This document shows positions 33,935-44,167 of a stretch of DNA of 64,000 nt, in pieces. The notes under the pieces are model-generated. The model saw only the letters and a program-made list of their open reading frames with translations. It made no database searches and was not told the DNA's origin. Position 1 is the stretch's first letter. Every line of letters begins with the position of its first letter. The stretch is from assembly GCF_022385335.1 (NCBI RefSeq), contig NZ_CP092431.1, forward strand, positions 2,232,001-2,296,000, in the 5' to 3' direction. The DNA is from Streptomyces deccanensis. Its GTDB lineage: Bacteria > Actinomycetota > Actinomycetes > Streptomycetales > Streptomycetaceae. The position numbers and the translations under genes are program-made.

Positions 33935-35227
33935 TCAGGGCCTGTACGGCAGTTGGGGAACGTCGAAGCAGGTGTCGTTCATGTCGCCCTGGCTCACCCA
34001 CCCCTTCCCGTCCCGCCAGCGGGCCACCGACACACAGGTCCGGCGCGTCGTCGGCGGCTCGGCGAGCCGCTCGAAGCGGACGGGGACGAGCAGTCCGTCG
34101 GCGCTGTAGGGCTCGTCGCGGTTCATGAACCGGTCGACGCACGCGCGGGTGACGCCCTCCGCGCTCCCCGCGCACGATCTCGCCGCGTCCGTGAACCACA
34201 TCGCGGCCGCCCAGCCCTCCAACTGCCACTGGGAGTGCGTCTTCAGGCCCTTCGTCGCCTCCCGGAACTCCCGTACGGCCGCGTCGCCGAGATCCGCGTG
34301 ATTGCGGCTGGAGCCGGTGGCCCACAGGGCGTTGCGGCAGCGCGGGGCGTCCGCGTAGTCCTCGGCGACCGTGGAGGTCCAGTTCTGGACGTTGGTGACC
34401 TTGGCGGTGACGTCGGCGCCCACGTCGTCCATCGCCTCGCAGAGCCGGGCGTTGCCGTGGCCGTCGATGGCGTCGAAGACCAGGTCGGCGCCCTGCTCCT
34501 TGAGGTCGGCGGCGGCCGCGCGGAAGTTGGGCAGCGCGAAGTCGACCTGCTCGGTGACCACGTCGTACCCCTCGGCCTTCAACCCCTGGACCAGCAGGCG
34601 GGCGTAGGCGGCCGACGCCGACTGGTTGTACGAGACCACGGCGGCCGTCCGGGCACCGTGCTCGCGCTTGAAGTAGCGGTAGACCTCGGTGCCGCCGTAC
34701 TGCTTCCCGTCCCAGCCGGTCGTGCCGTCCCGGGGCGCGAGGCTGCCGTAGACGCTGTAGAGATACGGGTACGTGTCGTACGCGGGCCCGATGGGCTGGC
34801 CCCCGATGTCGGGCACGCGCGCGCGTGCGACCCGGGCGGCGCCCGCGTAGTCGAGGGCGGTGGTGGCGACCAGCGCCACCACGCCGTCCTCCTCGACGAG
34901 CCGGTGCACGCACTCGTTGTTGCCGACGCCGCTGCCGCCGTCGTCGCACTCCCGCACCTCGACGCGGCGGCCGTCGACGCCGCCGCGCGCGTTGAGCGCG
35001 GCGAAGTAGGCCTTCGCGCCGTCACGCGGACCGGTGAACGCGGCGCCGCCGACCGGGCTGGTGACGCTGGTGATGATGCCGACGCGCAGCGGCTCACGGT
35101 GCGACGGGGCGGGCGGGGCGCTCCCCCGCTCGAAGTCGCTCTCCGGGAGCCGGCTGCCGCAGGCCGTGGCCAGCAGGAGCAGCAGGCCCGCGGCGGCCGT
35201 CTCAGCAGCCCGGGCCCGGTGTCGCAT
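33935..35227 (-). CDS. Branched-chain amino-acid-type ABC receptor lipoprotein
   Basis: This 430-residue lipoprotein has a signal peptide with a lipobox ending at a cysteine (LLATACGSR). It then shows the periplasmic-binding-protein type I fold of LivK-like receptors: LRVGIITSVTSPVGGAAFTGPRDGAKAYFAALNARGGVDGRRVEV and NNECVHRLVEEDGVVALVATTALDYAGA. It should capture an amino acid, amide or related solute outside the membrane. The transporter genes lie divergently at 36407-39906, so this is probably its receptor. It overlaps the upstream lipoprotein gene by 26 bp, which implies co-transcription. Confidence 0.88.
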   Translation of the reverse strand: MRHRARAAETAAAGLLLLLATACGSRLPESDFERGSAPPAPSHREPLRVGIITSVTSPVGGAAFTGPRDGAKAYFAALNARGGVDGRRVEVRECDDGGSGVGNNECVHRLVEEDGVVALVATTALDYAGAARVARARVPDIGGQPIGPAYDTYPYLYSVYGSLAPRDGTTGWDGKQYGGTEVYRYFKREHGARTAAVVSYNQSASAAYARLLVQGLKAEGYDVVTEQVDFALPNFRAAAADLKEQGADLVFDAIDGHGNARLCEAMDDVGADVTAKVTNVQNWTSTVAEDYADAPRCRNALWATGSSRNHADLGDAAVREFREATKGLKTHSQWQLEGWAAAMWFTDAARSCAGSAEGVTRACVDRFMNRDEPYSADGLLVPVRFERLAEPPTTRRTCVSVARWRDGKGWVSQGDMNDTCFDVPQLPYRP

Positions 35228-35786
35228 TGCCGCTCAGCGCGACCAGCCCGCACAGGGTCTTCACGGACACCTTCCAGGTGCCGTCCTGTTCGACGGCCGT
35301 GCCCGCCGCGTCCGGCAGCGCCGTGGCGCCCTCCAGCAGCAGGGTGTACGTGACGTCGGCGCCGGTCGCCGAGGTGAACTCGATCTTCCGGACCTCCGCC
35401 TCGACCTGCCCGCCGCGCTCGTCACCGCTGAATGCCGCGAGGACGGGGCCCATCTCGTCGCCGTTCTCCAGGACGGCCTGTTTCTCCTTCGTGGAGGTGG
35501 CCGGGTCGAAGAACGCCTTCCAGTTCTTCTTGATCTCCTGCTCGGCCGCCGCCGTGTCCGCGGGCGCGCTCGCGCTGGCGGACACGGTCTCCTCGGCGGG
35601 TTCGCTCGTCGTCCGTTCCACGGAGGGGGTCGGCGGAGGGCTGTCGCCGCCGCCACCGCTGTCGTCGCTGCACGCCGCGAGGGCCGGGGCGAGGAGGAGG
35701 ACCAGGGCGGCCGCCAGGGCCGTGCCCCGTCCCGCCGCCTGGGACCCGCGTCCGTTCGCCCGCCTGAGGTCGCTCCCGAGAACCAT
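35202..35786 (-). CDS. Putative lipoprotein of unknown function
   Basis: This 194-residue protein has a lipoprotein signal peptide with the lipobox LAAC at Cys39, followed by a Ser/Pro/Glu-rich linker. A small domain then starts near residue 82 (AEQEIKKNWKAFFDPATSTKEKQAVLENGDEMGPVLAAF) and ends KVSVKTLCGLVALSG, resembling the low-molecular-weight NTF2-like lipoproteins of actinomycetes. The ligand is unknown. The ATG at 35786 was chosen; the reading frame extends further upstream without signal-peptide features. Its 3' end overlaps the start of the ABC receptor gene by 26 bp, so it may be an accessory of the transporter. Confidence 0.8.
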   Translation of the reverse strand: MVLGSDLRRANGRGSQAAGRGTALAAALVLLLAPALAACSDDSGGGGDSPPPTPSVERTTSEPAEETVSASASAPADTAAAEQEIKKNWKAFFDPATSTKEKQAVLENGDEMGPVLAAFSGDERGGQVEAEVRKIEFTSATGADVTYTLLLEGATALPDAAGTAVEQDGTWKVSVKTLCGLVALSGNATPGPGC

Positions 35787-35909
35787 CTGGCTCACCACCG
35801 GGTGTCGGACCGGGCGGCATGCGCCCGGTTCTTTCAGGGTCAGCTTGCAGAAGGCATAGTGCAAGCCATCGGCTGCGATGGACAGACACACGACGTGTGG
35901 GAGCCCCGG

Positions 35910-36407
35910 ATGCCCCGGATGCGGACAGCCCGACCACGGACCGCGCACCCCGTCCTCTGGGCCGGCTGGGCCGCGCTCGCCGGTGGCGCGGTGCTGTGCG
36001 TCGTCGGCTGGTACGGCGTCTCCGGCGAGCGCTTCGCCGCACGGCAACTCCCCTACCTGGCCTCCTGCACGGTCCCCGGCGCCGCGCTGATCGTCGCGGG
36101 CGCGGTCCTCCTCGCCCACGGCCGGAACGCCCTGGCCGCCTCGCGGGTCGAGGAGTTGTACGGCCTCCTGGTCGCCGCCGAGCCCGCCGACGACGACCCG
36201 TCCGCGCGGGAGCCGCTCGGGCCCCTCGCCACCAGCGGCACCCTGCTGATGGTGCCCGGCGGCACGCTCTGGCACCGTGCCGACTGCCCGCTGGTGGCCG
36301 GGAAGACGGAAGCGGTGCCGGTGGACTCCCGGGTCCTGACGAGCGGCGAACTGCGGCCGTGCCCGATCTGTGAGGCGCCCTCCCGGGACGACTCCCCGGA
36401 GGGCTGA
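35910..36407 (+). CDS. Two-helix membrane protein in transporter operon
   Basis: This 165-residue protein has two transmembrane helices (residues 14-33 and 47-67) and a cytosolic C-terminal domain with HRADCPLVAGK and a closing CPIC. The histidine and three cysteines could bind a metal ion. It overlaps the permease fusion gene by one base (TGATG), so it should be co-translated with it. The ATG at 35910 follows GGGAG by 7 nt; a second ATG at 35919 is possible. I do not recognise a family. The 123-bp gap to the divergent lipoprotein gene must carry both promoters. Confidence 0.75.
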   Translation: MPRMRTARPRTAHPVLWAGWAALAGGAVLCVVGWYGVSGERFAARQLPYLASCTVPGAALIVAGAVLLAHGRNALAASRVEELYGLLVAAEPADDDPSAREPLGPLATSGTLLMVPGGTLWHRADCPLVAGKTEAVPVDSRVLTSGELRPCPICEAPSRDDSPEG

Positions 36408-39238
36408 TGGCGTCGCTGACGTACGACCTCACGCTGGCCGGCCTGTCGGTCGGCAGCGCGGCGGCCCTCACCGGGATCGGTCTGATCGTGACCTACCGGG
36501 CGACCGGTGTGCTCAACTTCGCGCACGGGGCGATCGCCGTGGTGTGCGCGTATCTGCTGCGCCAGTTCACCGTGGAGTGGGGGTGGCCCCTCTGGGCGGG
36601 CGGGGTGGTGACCCTGCTGGTCGTGGCGCCCTCGATCGGCCTGGTCCTGGAGCGCTTCGTCTTCCGCCCGCTCGCCGTGCTCGGCGGCGACCCGGCGCGG
36701 ACCCTCGTCGCCTCCATCGGCGTCTTCGTCCTCCTCGTCGGCGGGACCACACTGCTGTGGGGGCAGGGCGCGCGGGACGACGCGCCGACGCTGTTCTCCG
36801 CCGACCCGTGGGGCCAGTTGGCGGTGGCCGTCACCGTCGCGGCGGCCGTGGGCGCGGTCACGCGCCGGACGCGCTTCGGCCGGGAGCTGCGCGCCGTCGT
36901 CGACGACCGCTCCCTCGCCGTGCTCGGCGGCATCGACGCGGACCGGGTCGCCGCCACCGGCTGGGCCTTCGGCTCCTTCACGGCCGGCCTGACGGGCGTC
37001 CTGCTGGCCCCGTACGTACGCCTCGACCCGTACGGCATGCCGCTGCTGGTGATGGAGGTGGTGGCCGTGGCGGTCGCCGCCCGGATGCGGAGCCTGCCGG
37101 TGGCCGTACTGGTCGCGCTGGGCGTCGCGGTCGCGCAGAGCCAGCTGACCCGGCTGCATCCGTCGGGCTGGGCGGAACCGTTGCTCCAGGCCGTGGGCGC
37201 CAACCTCTTCGTGGTCGCCCTCCTCGTGGCGGCGCTGGTCCTGCCGGGTGTGGGCGACCGCGACGCGCTGCCCCGCCCGGCGACCGCGCGGGTCCGCACA
37301 CCCGGCGGCGCGTGGATCGTGGCCCTGCTGCTGTTCCTGATCCCGCTGGGCTTCGCGGGCCAGGACCTGCACACGGCCGTCCAGGTGCCGGCGCTCGGCG
37401 TGATCCTGCTCTCCCTGGTGGTGGTGACGGGCCGAGGCGGCCAGATCTCCCTGGGGCAGGCGGCCTACGCGGGCCTGGGCGCCCTGTTAACGGCCCTCCT
37501 CGCGGCGGGCCGCTTCCCGTTCCTGCCCGGCCTCCCCGCGCCGGCCGCCCTGTTGGTGGCCGTCCTCCTGGTGGCGCCCCTCGGCCTGCTGACCGGCTGG
37601 CCCGCGATCAGCCGTCGCGGGCTGGCGCTCGCCCTCGCGACGTTCGCCGTCGGCGTCGGCGTGAGCCGCTTCGTCTTCGCCCAGCCGTACGCGACCTCGG
37701 GCCTGGCCCTCTCCCGGCCCCCGGGCTTCGAGGGCGACCGCGCCTACTACGTCCTGGAGTTGGGCCTCCTCGGCCTCGCCCTCCTCGCCACCCACGCCCT
37801 GCGCCGGGGCCGCACGGGCAGAGCCCTCGCCGCCGTGCGGGACCACGAGTCCGGGGCGTCGGCGGCGGGCGTGCGCGTCCCGGCGCTGAAGCTCGCGGCG
37901 TTCGTCACGGGCGCCGCCCTCGCCGCGCTCGGCGGCGGCATGCTCGCGATGGGTGTCCGCGCCTTCGACCCGGCCGCCTACGACCCCGTCCGCAGCCTCC
38001 TCTGGTTCGCCGCGATCGTCGTCCTCGGCGCCGACAACTCCCTCGGCGCCCTCGCGGCGGCCGCCCTGCTGGTGGGCCTGGACGCGGGCACCGAGGCCGG
38101 CGTGGCCACCGCGGTCATCGGCGTCCTGGCGACCCTGGTCGGCCGCTTCCCGGACGGCCCGTACGAGGCGGTACGGAGGCGCCTCACCCGCCTGCGTCCG
38201 GGGCCGGACCCGGGTGAACGACGCGAGCTGACGCGGACGGGGGCGCGCGCTCGGGAACGGGTACGAGCGGGGGCGCGGGCCGGGGTGGGGCGGAGAGGGC
38301 CGGTGAGCAGGACGGCCGAGAGAGCCGAGACGGATGCCCGCACAAGCACTGTCAGCGGAGCGGTGGCCGACGCCTCGACCGACACCAGCAGCACCACCGG
38401 CACCGGCAGCACCGGCACGGACGTCAGCACCGACGCGAACGTCGACATCAGCACCAGCCGCCCGCCCGAAGGCCGCGCCGGTCCCGCCCAAGCCGCCCGC
38501 ACCCCCATCGGCCCCGCCCCGCCTCCCTCCCCGCCCCCCTCCCTCCGCGCCCGCGGCCTCCGGCTGCGCTACGGCGAGTTCGCCGCGCTCGACGGTGTCG
38601 ATCTCGACGTCCTCCCGGGACGGGTCAGCGCGGTCGTGGGTCCCAACGGCGCCGGGAAGAGCACCCTCTTCCACTGTCTCGCCGGAACGCTGCGGCCGGA
38701 CACCGGGCAGGTGCGCCTCGGCGGGCGCGACATCACCCGGCTGCCCGCACACGCCCGTACCCGGCTCGGCATCGCACGGACGTTCCAACAGCTGGCGGTC
38801 TTCCCGTCGTTGAGCGTGGCGGACAACGTACGCGTGGGCGCCGAGCAGGGACGGATCGCCGATCCCGGGGCCGTGGAGCGGGCGCTGCGGCTGTTCGGGC
38901 TGGACGGGGCGGTACGGACCGCACCGGCGGCCGGGCTGCCGACCGGGACGCTGCGGCGGGTGGAACTGGCGCGGGCGCTCGCCGGCAGCCCCCGCGTGCT
39001 GCTGCTCGACGAGCCCGCCGCCGGCCTCGACTCGGCCGAGGTGACCGCCCTCGCCCGCGTGTTGCGTGCCCTCGCCGACGACGGCACGGCCCTGCTCGTC
39101 GTCGAGCACGACCTCGACCTCGTCGCGGAACTCGCGGACGTCGTCCACGTCATGGCGGCGGGCCGGATCGTCACCTCCGGCCCCGCCGACCGCGTCCTCG
39201 ACCCGCCGGTCCCCCTCGCCCCGGAGGCCGGCCGATGA
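36407..39238 (+). CDS. Fused ABC importer: two permeases plus ATPase (LivH-LivM-LivG type)
   Basis: This 943-residue protein joins three subunits that are separate genes in most bacteria. Residues 1-290 form a LivH-like permease (NFAHGAIAVV motif). Residues 300-590 form a LivM-like permease (TGRGGQISLGQAAYAGLG). Residues 600-712 form a long Ser/Thr/Asp/Pro-rich linker, and residues 713-943 form a LivG-like ATPase with Walker A GPNGAGKST near 745 and Walker B LLLDEP. Its signature loop is degenerate (LPTGTLRR instead of LSGGQ). Codon 361 (37487-37489) is TTA, the rare leucine codon read only by the bldA tRNA, so translation should be developmentally gated. It imports an amino acid or amide-like solute. 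Confidence 0.9.
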   Translation: MASLTYDLTLAGLSVGSAAALTGIGLIVTYRATGVLNFAHGAIAVVCAYLLRQFTVEWGWPLWAGGVVTLLVVAPSIGLVLERFVFRPLAVLGGDPARTLVASIGVFVLLVGGTTLLWGQGARDDAPTLFSADPWGQLAVAVTVAAAVGAVTRRTRFGRELRAVVDDRSLAVLGGIDADRVAATGWAFGSFTAGLTGVLLAPYVRLDPYGMPLLVMEVVAVAVAARMRSLPVAVLVALGVAVAQSQLTRLHPSGWAEPLLQAVGANLFVVALLVAALVLPGVGDRDALPRPATARVRTPGGAWIVALLLFLIPLGFAGQDLHTAVQVPALGVILLSLVVVTGRGGQISLGQAAYAGLGALLTALLAAGRFPFLPGLPAPAALLVAVLLVAPLGLLTGWPAISRRGLALALATFAVGVGVSRFVFAQPYATSGLALSRPPGFEGDRAYYVLELGLLGLALLATHALRRGRTGRALAAVRDHESGASAAGVRVPALKLAAFVTGAALAALGGGMLAMGVRAFDPAAYDPVRSLLWFAAIVVLGADNSLGALAAAALLVGLDAGTEAGVATAVIGVLATLVGRFPDGPYEAVRRRLTRLRPGPDPGERRELTRTGARARERVRAGARAGVGRRGPVSRTAERAETDARTSTVSGAVADASTDTSSTTGTGSTGTDVSTDANVDISTSRPPEGRAGPAQAARTPIGPAPPPSPPPSLRARGLRLRYGEFAALDGVDLDVLPGRVSAVVGPNGAGKSTLFHCLAGTLRPDTGQVRLGGRDITRLPAHARTRLGIARTFQQLAVFPSLSVADNVRVGAEQGRIADPGAVERALRLFGLDGAVRTAPAAGLPTGTLRRVELARALAGSPRVLLLDEPAAGLDSAEVTALARVLRALADDGTALLVVEHDLDLVAELADVVHVMAAGRIVTSGPADRVLDPPVPLAPEAGR

Positions 39239-39906
39239 CGCTCATCTCCCTGCGCCGCGCCCGCGTCCGCTACGGGCCCCTGGAGGCCCTGCACGGCCTC
39301 ACCCTGGCCGTCCCCGGCCCCGGCCTCACCGTGCTGCTGGGCCGCAACGGTTCCGGTCGTACGACCGCGCTGCGGGCCCTCGTCGGCACGGTCCCGCTCT
39401 CCGGGGGTGCCGTGGTGTGGGACGGGGCCGACGTCACCGGGACGCCCGCGTACGAGCGCGCCCGGCGGGGCCTGGTCCTCGTACCGGAACGACGAGCCGT
39501 CTTCGGCACGCTCACCGTGCGCGAGAACCTCGAACTCGCCGCCCCCGACGCGCCCGGCCTCGCCCGCGCCCTGGGCGCCTACCCGGCGCTCGAACCCCTG
39601 CTCGCCCGCCGCGCGGGCACCCTCTCGGGCGGTGAGCAGCGGATGCTCGCCCTCACCCGGGCCCTGTCGGCACGGGCGCGGGTCGTGCTCGTCGACGAAC
39701 CCGCCCAGGGCATGTCACCCGCGGTCGCGGCCCGCACGTACGAGCTGCTGGCCGGCCTCGACGCCTGCGTGGTCGTCGCCGAGCAGCGCCTGCCGCCGGC
39801 GTTGCGCGAGGTGCCGGGCGTCCTGGCGTACGAACTCCGGCGCGGGGCACTGGCGTTCGCCGGGGAGGCGGCCGAACTCGCCCGACCGGCCGACGGACAG
39901 GGCTGA
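39235..39906 (+). CDS. LivF-type ABC ATPase with altered Walker A
   Basis: This 223-residue ATPase partners the fused transporter and overlaps it by ATGA. It has a canonical signature loop (LSGGEQRMLALTRAL) and Walker B (VVLVDEPAQG), but its Walker A reads GRNGSGRTT, with arginine where the catalytic lysine should be. The partner ATPase has the reverse defect: intact Walker A and a degenerate signature. The pair should therefore form one canonical and one degenerate composite ATP site. Other parts of the fold, including GTPAYERARRGLVLVPERRAVF, are typical of LivF. Confidence 0.88.
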   Translation: MTLISLRRARVRYGPLEALHGLTLAVPGPGLTVLLGRNGSGRTTALRALVGTVPLSGGAVVWDGADVTGTPAYERARRGLVLVPERRAVFGTLTVRENLELAAPDAPGLARALGAYPALEPLLARRAGTLSGGEQRMLALTRALSARARVVLVDEPAQGMSPAVAARTYELLAGLDACVVVAEQRLPPALREVPGVLAYELRRGALAFAGEAAELARPADGQG

Positions 39907-39926
39907 GCGGGTCAGGGTTCGGAAGG

Positions 39927-40868
<942 letters not shown>

Positions 40869-41142
40869 TCATTCCCTGATTTCCTGATATGTCGGCTCGC
40901 GACCCCGATGGCCTGTGACCCACTTCACCGGACCAACTTCGCCGGACCCTCGGGAAGTTGGCGCGGAGTAACCGATTCCGCCCAGGGATTCACCCTGCGC
41001 TGCGGTTGGTTCGATTCCGTTCGTCCTCGGGCGTGACTCCGGCCACAGATCGCCCGTTGTCTTCTGCATGGGCCGGAACCTCCGCGCTCATGGGCCGGGC
41101 GCCACCCGGCACCGACACGCACCGCATCCCGAGGAGCCACCC

Positions 41143-41913
41143 GTGCCGCGCATGCTCGAGGTCAGCGACGAGGTACGCGCCGAGATCGGCGACGAAGAAG
41201 CCGACCGGCTGCTCGCCGGAGAGAACGCCCCCGGCGGCTACGACTGCACGTCGTGCCGCACCCCCGGCGACTCCGAGCAGGAGCGCACCAGCACCGTCCT
41301 CTTCGTCGGCGACGAGACCGCCGTACTCGCCTTCGCCCACGCCACCTGTCTGCCCTCCCAGGTCGTCCAGGTCACCGAGGAACAGCTGCAGGGCGCCGCC
41401 CGTTCCATCGCCGGGGACAGCCAGGCCCAGGCCGCGCCCGAGCAGGCCGTGCTCGGTGTGACCAGCGGACTGATCCTGCTCAGCGGCGAGTTGCACCCGG
41501 CGCTGGTCGTCGAGCCGACCGCCCCGATCGCACGCCCGGGCACGACCGGCGCGGGCGACGACTTCCTGCCGCTGCTCATCGAGCAGGGCTTCATGCCGCT
41601 CCCCCAGATCGACTCCGTGCCTCCCGTGCTGCACGGCTGGTCCGTGCTGCTCGCCATGGGGCAGCTGCACGCGATCCTGCAGCCGGGTACCTCCGGTGGT
41701 TCGCCGGTCGCGTGGTGGCAGGCCCACCAGGCGCTCCAGGTCGCCGACGCGTGGCGGGCGGCCGCGAACAAGCACCAGCAGGTGCTGATGTTCGCGGCGC
41801 CGGTGGGCTCCATCGGGCGGCAGCCGCGGGAGGATCTGCTGCGGGACGCGCTCGACAAGGCGGCGGCGAACGGGAAGTTGGTGGCCGCGACGCTGCCGCT
41901 GGCGGGAACCTGA
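41143..41913 (+). CDS. Uncharacterised conserved actinomycete protein
   Basis: This 256-residue soluble protein has no signal peptide or membrane helix. The N-terminus is acidic and contains a CxxC pair (YDCTSCRTPGD) that may bind metal. The remainder has alternating strands and helices (TVLFVGDETAVLAFAHATCLPSQ; LHPALVVEP; GWSVLLAMGQLHAILQPG). I do not recognise a family. The GTG at 41143 is the start because GAGGAG lies 6 nt upstream and the downstream sequence has strong codon bias. It is divergent from the Rpf gene across a 535-bp gap. Confidence 0.8.
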   Translation: MPRMLEVSDEVRAEIGDEEADRLLAGENAPGGYDCTSCRTPGDSEQERTSTVLFVGDETAVLAFAHATCLPSQVVQVTEEQLQGAARSIAGDSQAQAAPEQAVLGVTSGLILLSGELHPALVVEPTAPIARPGTTGAGDDFLPLLIEQGFMPLPQIDSVPPVLHGWSVLLAMGQLHAILQPGTSGGSPVAWWQAHQALQVADAWRAAANKHQQVLMFAAPVGSIGRQPREDLLRDALDKAAANGKLVAATLPLAGT

Positions 41914-41980
41914 TCGCTCCGCTCGGCGAGCCGTGACAACCCGCCGTAGCAATGCGGCTGGTCAGTCGGCTGCGAGTCGT

Positions 41981-42020
41981 GTGGGGCTTGTCGCGCAGTT
42001 CCCCGCGCCCCTTCAGGGCG
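41981..42020. repeat. Fourth copy of the intergenic repeat
   Basis: This segment has the same GCGCAGTTCCCCGCGCCCC core as the three copies at 15.5-15.7 kb, in forward orientation, with GTGTGGGGCTTGTC on its left. It lies between two plus-strand genes in a 226-bp gap. Confidence 0.88.
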
Positions 42021-42139
42021 CTTCCCGGGCCGGAGGCTGAATGGTTGAGGGGGCGCATCCCTTCCGGCGTGGGGTCGTTGGCACAGACGTGCACGCATAC
42101 GACGTTCCTCGCCGCCAGTCCTATCAGTCGATCCCGTCC

Positions 42140-42508
42140 ATGCGGCCGACTCAGGATCCGTCGGGCGGGCCCTCGGCCACGCCCATCTACGACTCGCTCT
42201 ACGCGGAGTGGGTCAGGACCTACCGGACCCTGCCGGGCGACCGGCACGGCGAGGAGGAGCTGGGGTTCACGGGTTTCGGGAGCCTGCCGCACGGCTCCGG
42301 CGGACAGCGCGCCACCGGGTCGTACACCTCCGGCTCGTACGGCGCCCGGCACGCGGCGGGGCATCTCGCCACCCAGCGCGAGACCCAGCCCGGTCACACG
42401 ACCACGACGACGGCCGTGTGGCAGCCGGTGGGGCGGATCCCCACCGGGCACACGGGGATGCACCACATCCCGTCCCCGCTGCCCCCGGGCCCACGCCGGG
42501 GTCTTTGA
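42140..42508 (+). CDS. Small disordered hypothetical protein
   Basis: This 122-residue protein is rich in Gly, Ser, Thr, His and Pro (for example TGSYTSGSYGARHAAGHLATQ and GHTTTTTAVWQPVGRIPTGHTG). One recognisable block near the N-terminus, TPIYDSLYAEWVRTYRTLPGD, recalls small Streptomyces proteins of the DUF6643 type. It has no signal peptide or membrane helix. The start is uncertain: ATG 42140, or GTG 42089 adding 17 residues; neither has a clear ribosome-binding site. It sits right after a repeat element and right before a strong terminator shared with der. Confidence 0.65.
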   Translation: MRPTQDPSGGPSATPIYDSLYAEWVRTYRTLPGDRHGEEELGFTGFGSLPHGSGGQRATGSYTSGSYGARHAAGHLATQRETQPGHTTTTTAVWQPVGRIPTGHTGMHHIPSPLPPGPRRGL

Positions 42509-42538
42509 GGCGCCGAGGTCTTCGAAGCGGAGCGCAGC

Positions 42539-42586
42539 ACACGAGGAGGCGGCCACCCGGATGTCCGGGTGGCCGCCTCCTCGTGT
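42539..42586. terminator. Very long bidirectional terminator stem
   Basis: A perfect 23-bp stem (42539-42561 with 42564-42586) with a 2-nt loop separates the plus-strand hypothetical gene and the convergent der gene, ending 9 bp before the der stop codon. Confidence 0.9.
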
Positions 42587-42595
42587 CGCTGGTGC

Positions 42596-44056
42596 CTACT
42601 TCTTCTTGCCGCGCTTCTCGCGCACCCGCACCGAGATGTGGATCGGGGTGCCCTCGAAGCCGAACTCCTCGCGCAGCCGGCGCTCGATGAAGCGGCGGTA
42701 GCCCGCCTCGATGAAGCCGGAGGCGAAGAGGACGAAGCGCGGGGGCTTGGTGCCGGCCTGGGTGCCGAAGAGGATGCGGGGCTGCTTGCCGCCCCGGATC
42801 GGGTGCGGGTGGGCGGCGACCAGCTCGCCGAGGAAGGCGTTCAGCCGGCCGGTCGGGACGCGGGTCTCCCATCCGGCGAGGGCCGTCTCGATCGCGGGGA
42901 CCAGCTTCTCCATGTGGCGGCCGGTGCGTGCCGAGACGTTGACCCGGGGCGCCCAGGCGACCTGGCCGAACTCGGTCTCGATCTCCCGCTCCAGGTAGTA
43001 GCGGCGCTCCTCGTCGAGGGTGTCCCACTTGTTGTAGGCGATGACCATCGCGCGGCCGGCCTCGACGGCCATCGTCACGATGCGCTGGTCCTGCACGGAG
43101 ATGGACTCGGAGGCGTCGATGAGGATGACCGCCACCTCCGCCTTCTCCACGGCGGCCGCGGTGCGCAGCGAGGCGTAGTAGTCGGCGCCCTGCTGGAGGT
43201 GGACGCGCTTGCGGATGCCGGCCGTGTCGACGAACTTCCAGGTGACACCGCCGAGTTCGATCAGCTCGTCGACCGGGTCACGGGTGGTGCCCGCGAGCTC
43301 GTTGACGACGACGCGCTCCTCGTTCGCCACCTTGTTGAGGAGCGAGGACTTGCCGACGTTGGGGCGGCCGATCAGGGCGATGCGACGCGGGCCGCCGACG
43401 GCCGTGCCGAAGCTCTGCGCGGGCGCCTCCGGCAGGGCCTCCAGGACGGCGTCCAGCATGTCGCCGGTTCCGCGGCCGTGCAGCGAGGAGACCGGGTGCG
43501 GCTCGCCGATACCGAGGGACCACAGCGCGGTCGCGTCGGCCTCGCCGCTCGGGCCGTCGACCTTGTTGGCGCAGAGCACCACGGGCTTGTTGGCCTTGCG
43601 GAGCAGCCGGACGACGGCCTCGTCGGTGTCGGTGACGCCGACCTTGGCGTCCACGACGAAGACGACCGCGTCGGCGGCCTCGATGGCGTACTCGGCCTGG
43701 GCGGCGACGGAGGCGTCGATGCCGAGGACGTCCTGCTCCCAGCCGCCGGTGTCGACGACCTTGAAGCGGCGGCCCGCCCACTCGGCCTCGTAGGTGACGC
43801 GGTCGCGGGTGACGCCGGGCTTGTCCTCGACGACCGCCTCGCGGCGGCCGATGATGCGGTTCACCAGGGTCGACTTGCCGACGTTCGGGCGGCCGACGAC
43901 GGCGAGGACGGGCAGCGGGCCGTGGCCCGCCTCCTCGATCGCGCCCTCGACGTCCTCGATGTCGAAGCCCTCTTCCGCGGCGAGCTCCATGAACTCCGCG
44001 TACTCGGCGTCGCCAAGCTCTCCGTGCTCGTGCTCGGAGGGAAACTGGTCGTTCAT
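42596..44056 (-). CDS. der: Ribosome-assembly GTPase Der (EngA)
   Basis: This 486-residue protein has two tandem GTPase domains and a C-terminal KH-like domain, as in Der/EngA, which acts in 50S subunit maturation. Domain 1 has GRPNVGKST (P-loop), DTGGW (G3) and NKVD (G4). Domain 2 has [14 protein letters not shown] and NKWD. The C-terminus has the KH-type sequence ([34 protein letters not shown]). It carries an acidic N-terminal extension of about 48 residues ([23 protein letters not shown]), common in actinobacteria. I chose the ATG at 44056. It is the last gene of the aroH-tyrA-cmk-plsC-der block. Confidence 0.96.
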   Translation of the reverse strand: MNDQFPSEHEHGELGDAEYAEFMELAAEEGFDIEDVEGAIEEAGHGPLPVLAVVGRPNVGKSTLVNRIIGRREAVVEDKPGVTRDRVTYEAEWAGRRFKVVDTGGWEQDVLGIDASVAAQAEYAIEAADAVVFVVDAKVGVTDTDEAVVRLLRKANKPVVLCANKVDGPSGEADATALWSLGIGEPHPVSSLHGRGTGDMLDAVLEALPEAPAQSFGTAVGGPRRIALIGRPNVGKSSLLNKVANEERVVVNELAGTTRDPVDELIELGGVTWKFVDTAGIRKRVHLQQGADYYASLRTAAAVEKAEVAVILIDASESISVQDQRIVTMAVEAGRAMVIAYNKWDTLDEERRYYLEREIETEFGQVAWAPRVNVSARTGRHMEKLVPAIETALAGWETRVPTGRLNAFLGELVAAHPHPIRGGKQPRILFGTQAGTKPPRFVLFASGFIEAGYRRFIERRLREEFGFEGTPIHISVRVREKRGKKK

Positions 44057-44167
44057 GAAGTCCGTACCTCGTAGTTCATCGTGGTGATCGGTGGAGCGTC
44101 CGGCCTGTCGAGCCGGCTGATCCACTACTCAGTGTCGCCCGGCGCCCGTTCGGACGCCCGGCGTTTT

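Noticed and set aside
41000..41035. A GGTTCGATTCC segment resembling a tRNA T-loop
   Set aside because: The flanking 5-nt arms do not pair and no acceptor, D- or anticodon arm could be folded around it.
42569..44074. A 501-codon plus-strand reading frame over der
   Set aside because: It is the complement of der, which has complete GTPase motifs; the antisense product is a repetitive valine/glycine/leucine sequence without domains.
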